Assembly (NCBI RefSeq): GCF_900112065.1 | Contig: NZ_FOKE01000011.1 | Location: forward strand, 213,219 to 277,218 | From: Cohnella sp. OV330 | GTDB lineage: Bacteria; Bacillota; Bacilli; Paenibacillales; Paenibacillaceae | Length of the DNA: 64,000 bases | Direction: 5' to 3' | Shown: positions 52,402-62,344 of the stretch, piece by piece | How the letters are laid out: each line of letters begins with the position of its first letter | Numbering within the stretch: position 1 is the first letter of the stretch | Notes under the pieces: model-generated | Database searches by the model: none | What the model saw: only the letters and a program-made list of their open reading frames with translations | Told to the model about the DNA's origin: nothing | Translations under genes and position numbers: made by a program

Positions 52402-53688
52402 TTAAGCGTAGATCTCCGTAACTTGGTTCGTCTGCTCGCGGTTGCGGCCGACGGAGAAGATCGCGATCGGGATGCCGGTCAGCTCGGAGACGCGCTGCAC
52501 GTAGCGGCGGGTGTTCTCCGGCAGATCGTCCAGCGTCTTGGCGCCGGTGATGTCTTCGCTCCAACCCGGAAGTTCCTCGTAGACGGCTTCGCACTCGGCG
52601 AGCATCTTGAGGTTGGCCGGATAGTGCTCGATGAGCTCGCCGCGATAGTTGTAGGCGGTGCAGATCTTCACCGTCTCAAGCCCGCTCAGGACGTCGAGCG
52701 AGTTGAGCGACAGGCCCGTGATGCCGCTCACGCGGCGGGCATGACGGACGACGACGCTGTCGAACCAGCCGACGCGGCGCGGACGGCCCGTGACGGTGCC
52801 GTATTCGTGGCCTTTGTCGCGAATCCAGTTGCCGAGATCGTCATGCAGCTCGGTCGGGAACGGACCGTCGCCGACGCGCGTCGTATAGGCCTTGGCCACG
52901 CCGATGACTTGCTGGATCTTGGACGGGCCGACGCCCGAGCCGATGCAGACGCCGCCCGCGGATGGATTCGAGCTCGTCACGAACGGATACGTGCCTTGGT
53001 CGATGTCGAGCATGACGCCCTGAGCGCCCTCGAACAGCACCTTTTGGCCGGCGTCGATCGCGTCGTTCAAGACGACGGACGTGTCGGTCACGAGCGGGCG
53101 CAGCTCTTCGGCGAGCTTCAGATACGTAGAGATGATCTCGTCGGCGTCCAGCTTGTCGCCGCCGTACATTTGCTCGATGACTTGGTTCTTCTCCGCTACG
53201 AGACGGCGCGTCTTGAGCGTGAACTCTTCGGCATCCATCAGGTCGGCGATGCGAATGCCGTTGCGGGCGGCCTTGTCCATGTAGCAAGGTCCGATGCCCT
53301 TGCGCGTCGTGCCGATCTTGTTGTCGGCCTTGCGGTCCTCTTCGAGCGCATCGAGCACGAGGTGGTACGGCATGATGACGTGCGCGCGGTCGCTGATGCG
53401 CAGGTTGTCCGTGCTGAAGCCATTGTCGCGGATATATTGGAGTTCTTCCACCAACGCGGCCGGATTGATAACCATGCCGTTGCCGATGACGCATACTTTG
53501 TTTTCGTTAAAAATGCCGGAAGGAATCATAGTCAGCTTATACTTTTTGTTTTGAATGAGGATCGTATGTCCGGCATTGTTGCCCCCCTGATAGCGGGCGA
53601 CGACGTCTGCCTTTTCCGCCAGGAAGTCCGTGATCTTGCCTTTGCCTTCGTCTCCCCACTGCGTTCCTACAACAACTACTGTAGACAA
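52402..53688 (-). CDS. purA: Adenylosuccinate synthetase
   Basis: 428 aa. First committed step of AMP synthesis from IMP, using GTP and aspartate. N-terminal [18 protein letters not shown] with the GDEGKGK loop, NNAGHT, and [11 protein letters not shown] are all diagnostic. The start is a TTG at 53688 with GGAGGG 7 bases upstream ([11 protein letters not shown]); a longer frame up to 53832 is non-homologous. The neighbourhood purA-dnaB-rplI is typical for Bacilli. No leader riboswitch seen in the 262-bp gap upstream. Confidence 0.97.
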   Translation of the reverse strand: MSTVVVVGTQWGDEGKGKITDFLAEKADVVARYQGGNNAGHTILIQNKKYKLTMIPSGIFNENKVCVIGNGMVINPAALVEELQYIRDNGFSTDNLRISDRAHVIMPYHLVLDALEEDRKADNKIGTTRKGIGPCYMDKAARNGIRIADLMDAEEFTLKTRRLVAEKNQVIEQMYGGDKLDADEIISTYLKLAEELRPLVTDTSVVLNDAIDAGQKVLFEGAQGVMLDIDQGTYPFVTSSNPSAGGVCIGSGVGPSKIQQVIGVAKAYTTRVGDGPFPTELHDDLGNWIRDKGHEYGTVTGRPRRVGWFDSVVVRHARRVSGITGLSLNSLDVLSGLETVKICTAYNYRGELIEHYPANLKMLAECEAVYEELPGWSEDITGAKTLDDLPENTRRYVQRVSELTGIPIAIFSVGRNREQTNQVTEIYA

Positions 53689-53885
53689 TGCAATCCCTCC
53701 ATCCGGCGTATCGGCGCTTGGCCAGCCGGCATGATTAGTGCCGCCCGCACGGATGCGAGGATGCCGAGGGCGCCGACTTCGAGCGCACGCGACAACGCAC
53801 CGGGAAGAGTCCTCTCCCCCGATGGACGGCAAATGGCCGCTATCGCGGCATTGTCTAGTTTAGCAAGCTAAAGCGTTCAAGTCAA

Positions 53886-53934
53886 ATAAAAAAACCGAAC
53901 GATCCGGATGGGGTACCCGTGATCGTTCGGAAAT
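53886..53934 (-). terminator. Terminator of dnaB
   Basis: Ten-base arms CCGAACGATC / GATCGTTCGG, then TTTTTT on the minus strand. CGAAC/GTTCG motifs also look PurBox-like, but the T-run favours a terminator. Confidence 0.8.
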
Positions 53935-53950
53935 GTTCGGATTTTCGTCA

Positions 53951-55327
53951 TCAGGAAGCGCTGCCGACCATCGCTTCCCCGTGCGCCCGGTCCAGGCTGA
54001 CGAACTTGTTGAAGTTCTTCAGGAAGACGAGCTCTACGGTACCGACGGGCCCGTTACGCTGCTTGGCGATGATGATCTCGATGATGTTCTTTTTCTCGGT
54101 ATCGTGGTTGTAGTAGTCGTCCCGGTACAGGAACGCGACGATGTCGGCATCCTGCTCGATCGATCCCGATTCCCGAAGGTCGGACATCATCGGACGCTTG
54201 TCTTGCCGCTGCTCGACGCCCCGCGACAACTGCGACAGCGCGATGACCGGCACTTCGAGTTCCCGGGCGATCTGCTTGAGCGTACGCGAGATCTCGGAGA
54301 CTTCCTGCTGCCGGTTCTCCCCGGCTTTGCCGCGGCCCTGGATGAGCTGCAGGTAGTCGATCAGGATCATGCCGAGCCCCTTTTCCTTCTTGAGACGGCG
54401 GCATTTGGCCCGAAGCTCCGCTACCGTAATGCCCGGCGTATCGTCGATATATACTTGCGCCTCGGACAGCGAGCCGATCGCCATCGAGAGTTTTTCCCAG
54501 TCGTCGCCTTCGAGGAAGCCGGTCCGCATTCGTCCCGCGTCCACGTTGGATTCCGCGCAGATCATACGCTGGACGAGCTGCGCGGCCGACATCTCGAGAC
54601 TGAAGATCGCGACCGTCTCCTGCGCGCGCACCGCCACGTTCTGGGCGATGTTGAGCGCGAAGGCGGTCTTGCCGACCGAAGGACGGGCGGCGACGATGAT
54701 CAAGTCGTTGCGTTGGAAGCCGGACGTCATCTTGTCCAGGTCGATGAATCCGCTCGGGATGCCCGTGGTGCCGCCCTTGTGGTTGAACAGGAATTCGACC
54801 CGTTCGAACACGTCCATGAGCACGTCGCGGATGCTGATGAAGCCGTGCGCCGCGCGGCGGTTGGACAGCTCCATGATGCGCGCCTCGGCGTCGTTCAGCA
54901 GCGCCCCGACGTCGTCCTCTGAGGCGTAGCCGCTGGAGACGATCTGCGTCGCCGTGCGGATGAGCCGGCGAAGCATCGCCTTCTCCTCGACGATCTGCGC
55001 GTAGTAGTCCACGTTGGCTGCCGTCGGAACGGCGCTCGCCAGCTTGGCGAGATACGAGACGCTGCCGACTTCTTCCAGCTGGCCGCGGTCGCGCAATGTC
55101 GCGGTGATCGTGATGAGGTCCATCGGCTGATTGTCCTCGTTCAGGTCGACCATCGCCTCGAAGATCCGCTGATGCGCGACGCTATAGAAGTCCTCGGTGT
55201 TCAGCCGCTCCATCGCCGTGATGAGCGCTTCGGACTCGAGCAGGATCGCGCCGAGTACCGCCTGCTCCGCTTCGAGGTTCTGAGGCGGTACGCGATCGAA
55301 CGTCAGTTGATCGCCCCGTTCGCTCAT
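53951..55327 (-). CDS. dnaB: Replicative DNA helicase DnaB
   Basis: 458 aa hexameric replicative helicase (DnaC in B. subtilis naming). N-terminal helical domain (PPQNLEAEQAVLGAILLESE), linker helix, and RecA-type motor with Walker A ARPSVGKTAFAL, Walker B IDYLQLI and the arginine-finger region. GGAGTGACGGC directly precedes the ATG, 4 bp after the rplI stop. No intein. Confidence 0.97.
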   Translation of the reverse strand: MSERGDQLTFDRVPPQNLEAEQAVLGAILLESEALITAMERLNTEDFYSVAHQRIFEAMVDLNEDNQPMDLITITATLRDRGQLEEVGSVSYLAKLASAVPTAANVDYYAQIVEEKAMLRRLIRTATQIVSSGYASEDDVGALLNDAEARIMELSNRRAAHGFISIRDVLMDVFERVEFLFNHKGGTTGIPSGFIDLDKMTSGFQRNDLIIVAARPSVGKTAFALNIAQNVAVRAQETVAIFSLEMSAAQLVQRMICAESNVDAGRMRTGFLEGDDWEKLSMAIGSLSEAQVYIDDTPGITVAELRAKCRRLKKEKGLGMILIDYLQLIQGRGKAGENRQQEVSEISRTLKQIARELEVPVIALSQLSRGVEQRQDKRPMMSDLRESGSIEQDADIVAFLYRDDYYNHDTEKKNIIEIIIAKQRNGPVGTVELVFLKNFNKFVSLDRAHGEAMVGSAS

Positions 55328-55331
55328 GCCG

Positions 55332-55775
55332 TCACTCCTCCGAGACCTGCACGTTCAGCGTACCCTTGACGTCCGGGTACAGCTTGAGCGGCACCTGGGT
55401 GACGCCGAGCGTGCGGATCGGGTCGTCGAGCTCGATCTTGCGCTTGTCGATCGTGATCTTCTGCTTCTCGAGCGCTTCGGCGATCTGCTTGCTCGTGATG
55501 GCGCCGAACAGGCGTCCGCCTTCGCCGGCCTTCGCCTTGATGACGACGGTCATCTCGCCGAGCTTGGCCGCGAGCGCCTTCGCGTCTTCCTTCTCCTGCA
55601 TCTTTTTCTTGTCGACGGATGCCTGGATCTGATCGAGCGTCTTCTTGGCGCCGTCGGTCGCGATCTGCACGTAGCCCTTCGGCAGCAGGAAGTTGCGCGC
55701 ATAGCCCTCCGATACTTCCTTGACCTGGCCCTTCTTGCCTTGACCCTTCACGTCCTGCAGGAATATTACCTTCAT
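55332..55775 (-). CDS. rplI: Ribosomal protein bL9
   Basis: 147 aa. The N-terminal rRNA-binding domain starts MKVIFLQDVKGQGKKGQVKE and SEGYARNFLLPKGYV, then the long connecting helix (~42-75) and the C-terminal domain with GGRLFGAITSKQIAEAL. ATG overlaps the gdpP stop by 4 bp. Confidence 0.97.
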   Translation of the reverse strand: MKVIFLQDVKGQGKKGQVKEVSEGYARNFLLPKGYVQIATDGAKKTLDQIQASVDKKKMQEKEDAKALAAKLGEMTVVIKAKAGEGGRLFGAITSKQIAEALEKQKITIDKRKIELDDPIRTLGVTQVPLKLYPDVKGTLNVQVSEE

Positions 55776-57742
55776 TCGAAAAGACCCTCTTCCCCGTTAA
55801 TATCATTGAGCACTTTTTTAAGCTTCGACTCGACCTCCTGGACGGTGCCCTGCACCTGGCAGGCTGCGTTCGTCAGATGGCCGCCTCCGCCGAGACGCTC
55901 CATGACGACCTGCACGTTCATCTGCCCGAGCGACCGTGCGCTGACGCCTACCGTGCCGTCCGGACGCTGGGCGATGACGAACGATGCTTTGATGCCCGTC
56001 ATATTGAGCAGCGTATCCGCCGACTGTGCGATCAGCAGCTGCGGCACCGGCTTCGCCGGATCGGCGACCGCGATCGCGATATATTCCATATACGTCTCTG
56101 CGTTGCGGATGATCTCCGCTTTCTTGATGTATTCTTCCAGGTCTTCCTTGAGCATCTTCTGGATCAGCGCCGGATCGGCGCCGTTGCGGCGGAGGAACGA
56201 AGCCGCCTCGAACGTCCGCGAGCCGGTTCGCATCGCGAAGCTCTTGGTATCGACCGTGATGCCGGCTAGCAGCGCCGTCGCTTCGCGCACGTCCAGCACG
56301 ACCCGTTCGTGGATGTACTGGAGGAGCTCGGTCACCAGCTCGCAGGTGGAGGAAGCGTACGGCTCCATGTAGACGAGCACCGCATCCTCGATGAATTCCT
56401 CGCTGCGCCTGTGGTGGTCGACGATGACGATCCGATCCGTCTGCTGGAGCAGCTTGGGCTCGGCGACCATCGACGCCCGGTGGGTGTCGACGACGACCGC
56501 CAGCGAACGCTTGCCGGTGAGCTGCGAAGCCTGCTCGGGCGTGATGAAGCGGCGGATCAGCTTCTCGTCTTCCTTGAGCATATGCATCATCCGCTGAATC
56601 GCGGGATTCACGCCTTCGAGCACGATGAAGGCTTCCTTGCCGACGTGCTGCGCCGCCTTGAGCACTCCGATGGCCGCGCCGATCGAGTCCATATCGGGCA
56701 TTCGGTGGCCCATAATGATGATATGGTCGCTCTCCTTCATGAGATCGCGCAGCGCATGCGAGATGACGCGCGCGCGCACGCGGGTGCGCTTCTCCACGGC
56801 GTTGCTCTTGCCGCCGTAGAAGCTCTGCCGCTGGCCGAACTTGACCACTGCCTGGTCGCCGCCGCGGCCTAGCGCGATATCGAGGCTGCCCTGCGCCAGC
56901 TGGCCGAGCTCCGCGATGTTTTCCGCGCCCGAGGCGAAGCCGATTGACAGCGTCATCGGCAGCTTCAGGTTCATCGTGATCTCGCGCACTTCGTCGAGTA
57001 GCTCGAACCTGGATTGCTCCAGCAGCTTGAGCGCAGCTTGGTTCGCGATGACCATATATTTGTCCGACGACAGCCGTCGCAGGAACAAGCCGTACTTTTG
57101 CGCCCACTCGTTGATCTCGCCCGTCACTTTGGACAGCATGAGCGCCCGCTGCTGTTCGTCCATGCCCTGGGCGACTTCTTCGAGATTGTCCATCATCACG
57201 ATGCCGATGGCGAGCTTCTCGTCCTCGTACCGCTTCGAGAGCGTCCAGTGATCGGTCACGTCCGTGACGAACAGCATGCGCTCCGTCGGGCGGAACAAGA
57301 GCTCAAACACCCGGCCGTTCAGCGTCGTCTCCCAGCGGCCCAGCGTCTTATCCTTTTCCTTCGCTTGCTGGATGCCGGGGAACAGCTCCGACAGCGGCGC
57401 GCCGACGGCGGACGTTCGCTCCATGATGCTAGATATAAATCCGTTGTGCCATTCGACCTCGCGGTCTTCGTTATAGAGAATGATACCGAAAGGCAAGCCG
57501 CCGACGACTTCGGTGCCGACGCCTCGGATGCGGGAGGACAGCGTCAGCACGTAGTCGTTCCATTCCTTGCGAAAGGCCCGCTCGGCAAACAGCGAGAAGA
57601 CGCCGACGGCGCCCCCCGCCACCAAGGCGACGATCCCTAGCGGCCAATAGAACCAAGTAAGCGCGGCCGTGAGCAAGAAGATGAGAGCGAGCGCCCAGAC
57701 ATTGTGCATGCCGTGCCACCGCTGAACGAGAAATTTGGGCAT
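55772..57742 (-). CDS. gdpP: Cyclic-di-AMP phosphodiesterase GdpP
   Basis: 656 aa. Two N-terminal TM helices (residues ~10-55), a PAS-like domain, a degenerate GGDEF domain (~175-305), and DHH/DHHA1 phosphodiesterase modules from ~335, with HRMPDMDSIGAA and DHHRRSEEF as metal-binding motifs. Hydrolyses c-di-AMP to pApA and so controls potassium and osmotic balance. GGGGAG before the ATG. Part of the yybS-gdpP-rplI-dnaB unit. Confidence 0.95.
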   Translation of the reverse strand: MPKFLVQRWHGMHNVWALALIFLLTAALTWFYWPLGIVALVAGGAVGVFSLFAERAFRKEWNDYVLTLSSRIRGVGTEVVGGLPFGIILYNEDREVEWHNGFISSIMERTSAVGAPLSELFPGIQQAKEKDKTLGRWETTLNGRVFELLFRPTERMLFVTDVTDHWTLSKRYEDEKLAIGIVMMDNLEEVAQGMDEQQRALMLSKVTGEINEWAQKYGLFLRRLSSDKYMVIANQAALKLLEQSRFELLDEVREITMNLKLPMTLSIGFASGAENIAELGQLAQGSLDIALGRGGDQAVVKFGQRQSFYGGKSNAVEKRTRVRARVISHALRDLMKESDHIIIMGHRMPDMDSIGAAIGVLKAAQHVGKEAFIVLEGVNPAIQRMMHMLKEDEKLIRRFITPEQASQLTGKRSLAVVVDTHRASMVAEPKLLQQTDRIVIVDHHRRSEEFIEDAVLVYMEPYASSTCELVTELLQYIHERVVLDVREATALLAGITVDTKSFAMRTGSRTFEAASFLRRNGADPALIQKMLKEDLEEYIKKAEIIRNAETYMEYIAIAVADPAKPVPQLLIAQSADTLLNMTGIKASFVIAQRPDGTVGVSARSLGQMNVQVVMERLGGGGHLTNAACQVQGTVQEVESKLKKVLNDINGEEGLFE

Positions 57743-57757
57743 TGTGGCTTCGCTCCC

Positions 57758-58663
57758 CTACTTCTTGTCAAAATAACGGCGCAGCGGAAACGCCGTATCC
57801 AGCAGACCGATCAAATACAACGGTTGAACGAGAAACAGCGGGATCGCGATCAGAACGGGCACGACGTTCGACCACTTCTTCTGATGCGCCAGGTAAAAGA
57901 AGAATGCGAGCGCTTGGATGCGGAACAAGAAGTCCAGCACGGGCACGGCATTGTCCGACGCCACCGCCCAGAAGTTGGAGCTGTTCGCGGGCATGGTAAA
58001 CTGGATGATCCAGACAATCACGTACAGCAGCACCGTACTCTTGGGCAGCATCCAGCTGCGCATCGGCGTCAGCGCGGGCACGACGATGCCTGACCAAGCG
58101 AGCACCTTGCGGGAGATACCGTGCGTAATGATTGCCAGCAAAAACGAGCAAAGCATGAGCAGCATCGGCAGCAGACGTACGACGGCCTCGCCGAACGCCT
58201 GCGCGGTACCTGTCCAGTCTCCCGTCAGCATTTCGCTGGCCTGGAGCTCTTGAATGCGCTCGTCCAGGAAGGAGGCGAGCTGCGCGGTGAAGTCGATGTC
58301 GTACTGGATCGAAAACAGCGTAAGCTCCGTCACCAGCTGCGCGAGCAGGATGATGAAGCCGACCGTGACGACGGTTTTAGCGGCGGTCCGCTTTTTGTAT
58401 AAATGCCCCATGACGATCGAAGGCACGAGAAAGAAAAATCCGAACGTTAGCGCCAGCGCCCCGGAGCTGCCGAGGATAAGGAAAGCCAGCACGGCGATGC
58501 AAGCGATATGGACGGCAAACGAAACGGGCCGCAGCATCGTATAGAGCACGACCATCGGCGTCATCAACAGAAATATCGTAATACCGCTTAACGGGGTAGC
58601 GACGCTGAGCAGCATCAGCAGCGCCACGGCACTCCAGGCCAGTGACTTCAAGGCCGTGTTCAA
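57758..58663 (-). CDS. yybS: YybS family membrane protein (DUF2232)
   Basis: 301 aa with about eight hydrophobic helices (SLAWSAVALLMLLSVATPLS; LLPMLLMLCSFLLAIITHGI), typical DUF2232 layout. TTG start at 58663, nine bases after AGAGGTG. Conserved immediately upstream of gdpP in Bacilli; function unknown. Confidence 0.88.
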   Translation of the reverse strand: MNTALKSLAWSAVALLMLLSVATPLSGITIFLLMTPMVVLYTMLRPVSFAVHIACIAVLAFLILGSSGALALTFGFFFLVPSIVMGHLYKKRTAAKTVVTVGFIILLAQLVTELTLFSIQYDIDFTAQLASFLDERIQELQASEMLTGDWTGTAQAFGEAVVRLLPMLLMLCSFLLAIITHGISRKVLAWSGIVVPALTPMRSWMLPKSTVLLYVIVWIIQFTMPANSSNFWAVASDNAVPVLDFLFRIQALAFFFYLAHQKKWSNVVPVLIAIPLFLVQPLYLIGLLDTAFPLRRYFDKK

Positions 58664-58670
58664 CGAGTTT

Positions 58671-58982
58671 TCACCTCTTGCGAATGTGTTCTTCCAGCGC
58701 CGAGAGGTCGCGGTACTGATCCTCCAGCTGATGTCCCTCCTGCTTCAGGCGGCTAAGCTTGTCTTCGACCGCCTTGTCGAGGTCGCGGTAGGAGATGCCC
58801 AGCCGGCGGCCAAGGATATACGCGCTCGCGATGAGCCCGGACAGACTGTCCGTGATGCGCGCGGTGCTGCCTTCCCACATGGCCTTGAACAGACGGGATA
58901 CCTGGTCCAGCACCTCGCTCTTAAGCCATTCGATAGACCGGGCTCTCCCGGCGACATCCAGATTCTGATCGATTGAAGACAA
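58671..58982 (-). CDS. MazG-like family protein
   Basis: 103 aa. The TTG at 58982 has GGAGGGACACGAC directly upstream. The helical body RSIEWLKSEVLDQVSRLFKA and ILGRRLGISYRDLDKAVEDK resembles the small MazG-like/dCTP-pyrophosphatase-like family linked to YybS in Paenibacillaceae. The metal-binding ExxE is only partly recognisable, so activity is uncertain. The frame upstream of the TTG has no ribosome binding site. Gap of 7 bp to yybS. Confidence 0.8.
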   Translation of the reverse strand: MSSIDQNLDVAGRARSIEWLKSEVLDQVSRLFKAMWEGSTARITDSLSGLIASAYILGRRLGISYRDLDKAVEDKLSRLKQEGHQLEDQYRDLSALEEHIRKR

Positions 58983-59265
58983 GTCGTGTCCCTCCTCCGA
59001 AAAAATCCCTGTCTGACGGCTGCCGCGTGCGAATATCGCGCTAAAGCTGTATCCATCATTATAGCACATAAACTCGCCGCTCCCACAATGGCATTTGCTA
59101 GTCTAAGACGGCGCACATGCGGTCCCGGACCGCCGAATATTCCTTTCTTGCCAGGCTCTTGCCCTTCGCGAAAATCAAAAAGCCGCACCGGTTCAACCGC
59201 CGGTGCAGCTATATTTGGATACCGCTCTGCAGGAGCGAAGTCGGACTCGCCGTGCGAGGCCTTCG

Positions 59266-61299
59266 CTATCCCGGCCTGACGGCGGTCCAAGCATGCTGTC
59301 CGGTCTCGCGGACGTCCATGCCCAGCCGCTTCAGCACCGACAGCGGCACGTAGTCCCGGATGCCGATCGACAGCAGCTCGGCCTCGCCCTCGGGCCATGT
59401 CAGCCGGTGCCCGCGCTCCAGCATCAATTCGCCCGCTTCCGGCGCCTTTTTTGCTGCTGCGGCAGCCTCGGACCTTCCCGCCGGCACGGCTTGATCGGCT
59501 ACCGCCGTATCGCTGGCGCGAGATCCGTCTCCAACACCCGCCTCCGCCACGAACGTATGCGACCGCCCGTCCCAGCTCAGCGTATAGCCTAGCGCCTCCA
59601 GCACGCGAACGTCAGCGTAGGCCTCGCCGCGATAGGATACCGCCGGCACAGAAGTCCGCGACGGCGACGAGGCCAGTTCGAGCAAGCCCGCTCCCCTTGC
59701 CGGCACGCGGACAAATTCGCTGCGGATCGGCTTGCCGGCGCGCACGTTCTTGTGCAGCCCCTGACCGTCGAGCGCGATCCGGCCTCCGATCAGCACGTAG
59801 CGGATGCCCGCCGAAGGCAGCTCCGGCCGCTCGACCGTGGAACGGTCCCCGATTTTCCCGTAGTCGAAGATCACGATGTCCGCGTCCATCCCGCGCGCGA
59901 TCCGTCCCTTTTTCCGCAGGGCCGGCGCTTGCCGCTCGAGACGCTTGGCCGGCATTAACGACATCTTCGCCACGGCGTCCATGAGCGAGATAACGCGATG
60001 CTCTCGCGCGTATAAGCCGACGGTGCGAGCGAACGTGCCTGACGCGCGTGGATGGTTGTTGTTGCCCGGCTCCAGGATGGCGTCGCTGCCGATCATGACG
60101 AAGGGCGCGGCCAGCGAGTCCTCGATATCCTGCTCCGGGATGGCGTAGGCGACGGCGAGCTTCCCTTCCTTCTTGAACGTGCCGAACGTCGTCTCCGTCA
60201 GCCGCTCCGCCGTACCCGCGATCTGCAGGTCCTTATACGTGATCCTGAAGCGCTCCTGCCAGCCCTCGTCGAACCGCGCCGAGTTGAGATACGTTCCCCA
60301 ATAGTCGTACGGGTACGTGCATGCGGTGATGTCGAGCCCCTCCGCGCGCGCCTTCGCCAGCATATCGAGCGACCGCTTCATGGAGAACGTGCCGCCCGTG
60401 CTGTTGATGTGATCGACGTGCACGGAGGCGCCGGTTTCCCGGGCGTAACCGATGATCTCGTTCATCGCGTCGATGTTCGTGCCCGGCTCGGTCATGTCGG
60501 AGTATCTCGCGTGAAAATAGACCGGCACGTTGTACTTGTATGCGAGCCGCATGAGCGGCAGCACCTCTTCGGCGCCGATGCCCGGCACGTACTCCAGGCT
60601 GAACGAAATGCCGAGCACGCCGTCTTGCAGGGCCTGCTCCGCCTCGGAAGCAAGGCGCCGGGTCTGCGCGGCGGTCGCGGGCTGGTACAGGCCGATTCCC
60701 AGCTTGTTGCGCGCCTTCGTGTAGAAGAACGAAGCGCCATAGTGGAGCGGCGTCTCCGCGCGTTCGTAGTAGGGGTACCATTTGCGCGGCGCATCCGTGC
60801 CGCCGTGCATGGCGATGTTGGCCGTTACGCCGTCGGCGATCTTGTTCCAGACGCCCAGCGGGTTCGGGTCGTAGGACAGATTGTCGATGAAGCCTGGCGC
60901 GACCACGAGCCCGCGCGCGTCGATCGTCCGCCGCCCTTTGACCGGTCGGTCCGTAACCAGCGCGATACGGCCCTCTTCGATGGCGACGTTGATGCCTCTG
61001 CGGTCGAGCCCCGTCTCCGGATTAATCACTCTGCCGCCGACGATGACGGTGTCGTACACGCGAGCTAGCTCTGCTTCTGAGGGCTCGACAAGTACGGGTG
61101 CCGGCATCGCCCCGCTTGCTACGCTGGTCCCTCCGCGCTGGGCCGTCGCCGCTTTTTCCGGACGACTCAAAGAAGCGGCTTCCCGTGCCGGATACCCGAA
61201 CGGACTGCCGCTTCCTTTTACAGCCGCGACAGCGATCGATGCTGCCGTCAGGGCCGCGATCGAATAGCCGATCGCTTTCCATGTTTTCTTTTTATTCAT
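59266..61299 (-). CDS. Secreted amidohydrolase/D-aminoacylase-like protein with stalk domain
   Basis: 677 aa. The ATG at 61299 (MNKKKTWK) follows TTGGAGG. N-terminal signal/TM segment (AIGYSIAALTAASIAVAAV), an amidohydrolase domain at about 75-545 of the N-acyl-D-amino-acid deacylase type (YDTVIVGGRVINPETG; APGFIDNLSYDPNPLGVW; FHARYS; VDHINSTGG; MIGSDAILEPGN), and a C-terminal copper-amine-oxidase/stalk domain (~560-677). The usual HxH after PGFID is replaced by NLSYD, so the metal site is altered. It sits between the MazG-like and CBS genes, a place where relatives I know have none. Confidence 0.85.
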   Translation of the reverse strand: MNKKKTWKAIGYSIAALTAASIAVAAVKGSGSPFGYPAREAASLSRPEKAATAQRGGTSVASGAMPAPVLVEPSEAELARVYDTVIVGGRVINPETGLDRRGINVAIEEGRIALVTDRPVKGRRTIDARGLVVAPGFIDNLSYDPNPLGVWNKIADGVTANIAMHGGTDAPRKWYPYYERAETPLHYGASFFYTKARNKLGIGLYQPATAAQTRRLASEAEQALQDGVLGISFSLEYVPGIGAEEVLPLMRLAYKYNVPVYFHARYSDMTEPGTNIDAMNEIIGYARETGASVHVDHINSTGGTFSMKRSLDMLAKARAEGLDITACTYPYDYWGTYLNSARFDEGWQERFRITYKDLQIAGTAERLTETTFGTFKKEGKLAVAYAIPEQDIEDSLAAPFVMIGSDAILEPGNNNHPRASGTFARTVGLYAREHRVISLMDAVAKMSLMPAKRLERQAPALRKKGRIARGMDADIVIFDYGKIGDRSTVERPELPSAGIRYVLIGGRIALDGQGLHKNVRAGKPIRSEFVRVPARGAGLLELASSPSRTSVPAVSYRGEAYADVRVLEALGYTLSWDGRSHTFVAEAGVGDGSRASDTAVADQAVPAGRSEAAAAAKKAPEAGELMLERGHRLTWPEGEAELLSIGIRDYVPLSVLKRLGMDVRETGQHAWTAVRPG

Positions 61300-61363
61300 G
61301 CGGGATGCCTCCAAGGTAGCTTCGAATGGCGCCCGCTGCTTGCGATGCCATCCTTTTCCACCT

Positions 61364-61804
61364 TTAAGCTTCCCGTTTTACCTTTTTATCATCCGTGCCG
61401 TGTCCGATCAACGATCCGGCGCAATAATCGATGATATCGCTGCGACGAACGATGCCGATGAACGCGCTGGTATCGTCCACGACCGGGACGAAGTTCTGTC
61501 CTTTGGCGAGCGATATGAGATCTTCCATATTCGCATCGATTCGTACCGGCTTGTTCGTGGTCTGCAGAGGCACTTCCGATAATGGAATGCGAGCGGTTTG
61601 CTCGAATGATAGCCCTTCGCGATTTTTGAGATACCACAACAAATCGCCTTCCGTTACGGTCCCGACGTACTTCCCGTCCTCGCCGAGCACGGGCACGGCC
61701 GTATACCGATGGCGCTCCATCCGCTCGAGCGTCTGACGCAGCGTGGCGTTCGAAGGCAGGCATACGACCTCCTGCTTCGGCAGGAGGAAAAACGCGATAT
61801 TCAT
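61364..61804 (-). CDS. CBS-pair protein (CbpB/YkuL-like)
   Basis: 146 aa made of two CBS motifs (TLRQTLERMERHRYTAVPVL and SLAKGQNFVPVVDDTSAFIG) with a linker (GTVTEGDLLWYLKNREGLSF). Similar stand-alone CBS proteins bind adenine nucleotides or c-di-AMP and regulate stringent response or transport. GAGGAGAGG lies before the ATG. Confidence 0.85.
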   Translation of the reverse strand: MNIAFFLLPKQEVVCLPSNATLRQTLERMERHRYTAVPVLGEDGKYVGTVTEGDLLWYLKNREGLSFEQTARIPLSEVPLQTTNKPVRIDANMEDLISLAKGQNFVPVVDDTSAFIGIVRRSDIIDYCAGSLIGHGTDDKKVKREA

Positions 61805-61924
61805 TTGTTCCTCTCCTCTAGCGCGTTGCGATTCGAATCCAACCCATTATAACATGCGCCGCAGGCGGCCTCCAAGGCGATTAGAGAGAGCGCTTCCTCT
61901 TGCTTCCACGTGATTCGCGCGAAC

Positions 61925-61974
61925 GCAAAAAGGACCCCCGAGCCTCCGGGATACGGAGAAAAGGGGGTTCCTTC
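61925..61974 (-). terminator. Terminator of the rpsF-ssb-rpsR operon
   Basis: GGAACCCCC / GGGGGTCC arms with inner TCTCCGT / ACGGAG pairing and a T-run on the minus strand, 12 bp beyond the rpsR stop. Confidence 0.88.
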
Positions 61975-61985
61975 GTGAAGCCGAC

Positions 61986-62321
61986 TCAGTCGGTCGTGTA
62001 AGGCAGCAGCGCCATTTGGCGGGAGCGCTTGATCGCAACCGTCAGCATGCGTTGGTACTTCGCCTTCGTGCCCGTCACGCGGCGCGGCAGAATCTTGCCA
62101 CGCTCGGAGATGAACTTGCGAAGCAGGTCCAGATCCTTGTAGTCGACGTGCGTGATCTTGTTAACCGTGAAGTAGCAAACTTTGCGGCGCTTGTTGCGTC
62201 CGCGACGGAACTTGCGGGGCTCGCGTTGTTCGCGGTCGCCGCCTCCGCCGCCGGGTCCGCGGTTCTCGCGGGGCGTATAAGTGCGCTCTTCACGAGCGGC
62301 TGGTGCTTGTTGTTCGCTCAT
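61986..62321 (-). CDS. rpsR: Ribosomal protein bS18
   Basis: 111 aa: the normal ~75-residue S18 core ([40 protein letters not shown]) preceded by a Gly/Arg/Glu-rich extension of about 35 residues. GGAAGGACGG precedes the ATG. Confidence 0.96.
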   Translation of the reverse strand: MSEQQAPAAREERTYTPRENRGPGGGGGDREQREPRKFRRGRNKRRKVCYFTVNKITHVDYKDLDLLRKFISERGKILPRRVTGTKAKYQRMLTVAIKRSRQMALLPYTTD

Positions 62322-62344
62322 TTATAGTACCGTCCTTCCCTGTC

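Noticed and set aside
52423-53871. Long plus-strand open frame opposite purA
   Set aside because: A GC-rich antisense shadow of purA with no ribosome binding site and no recognisable protein.
53886-53934. PurR operator (PurBox) upstream of purA
   Set aside because: CGAAC-containing inverted repeats are present, but the strong stem with T-run right after dnaB explains them as a terminator; distance to the purA start (about 200 bp) is also large.
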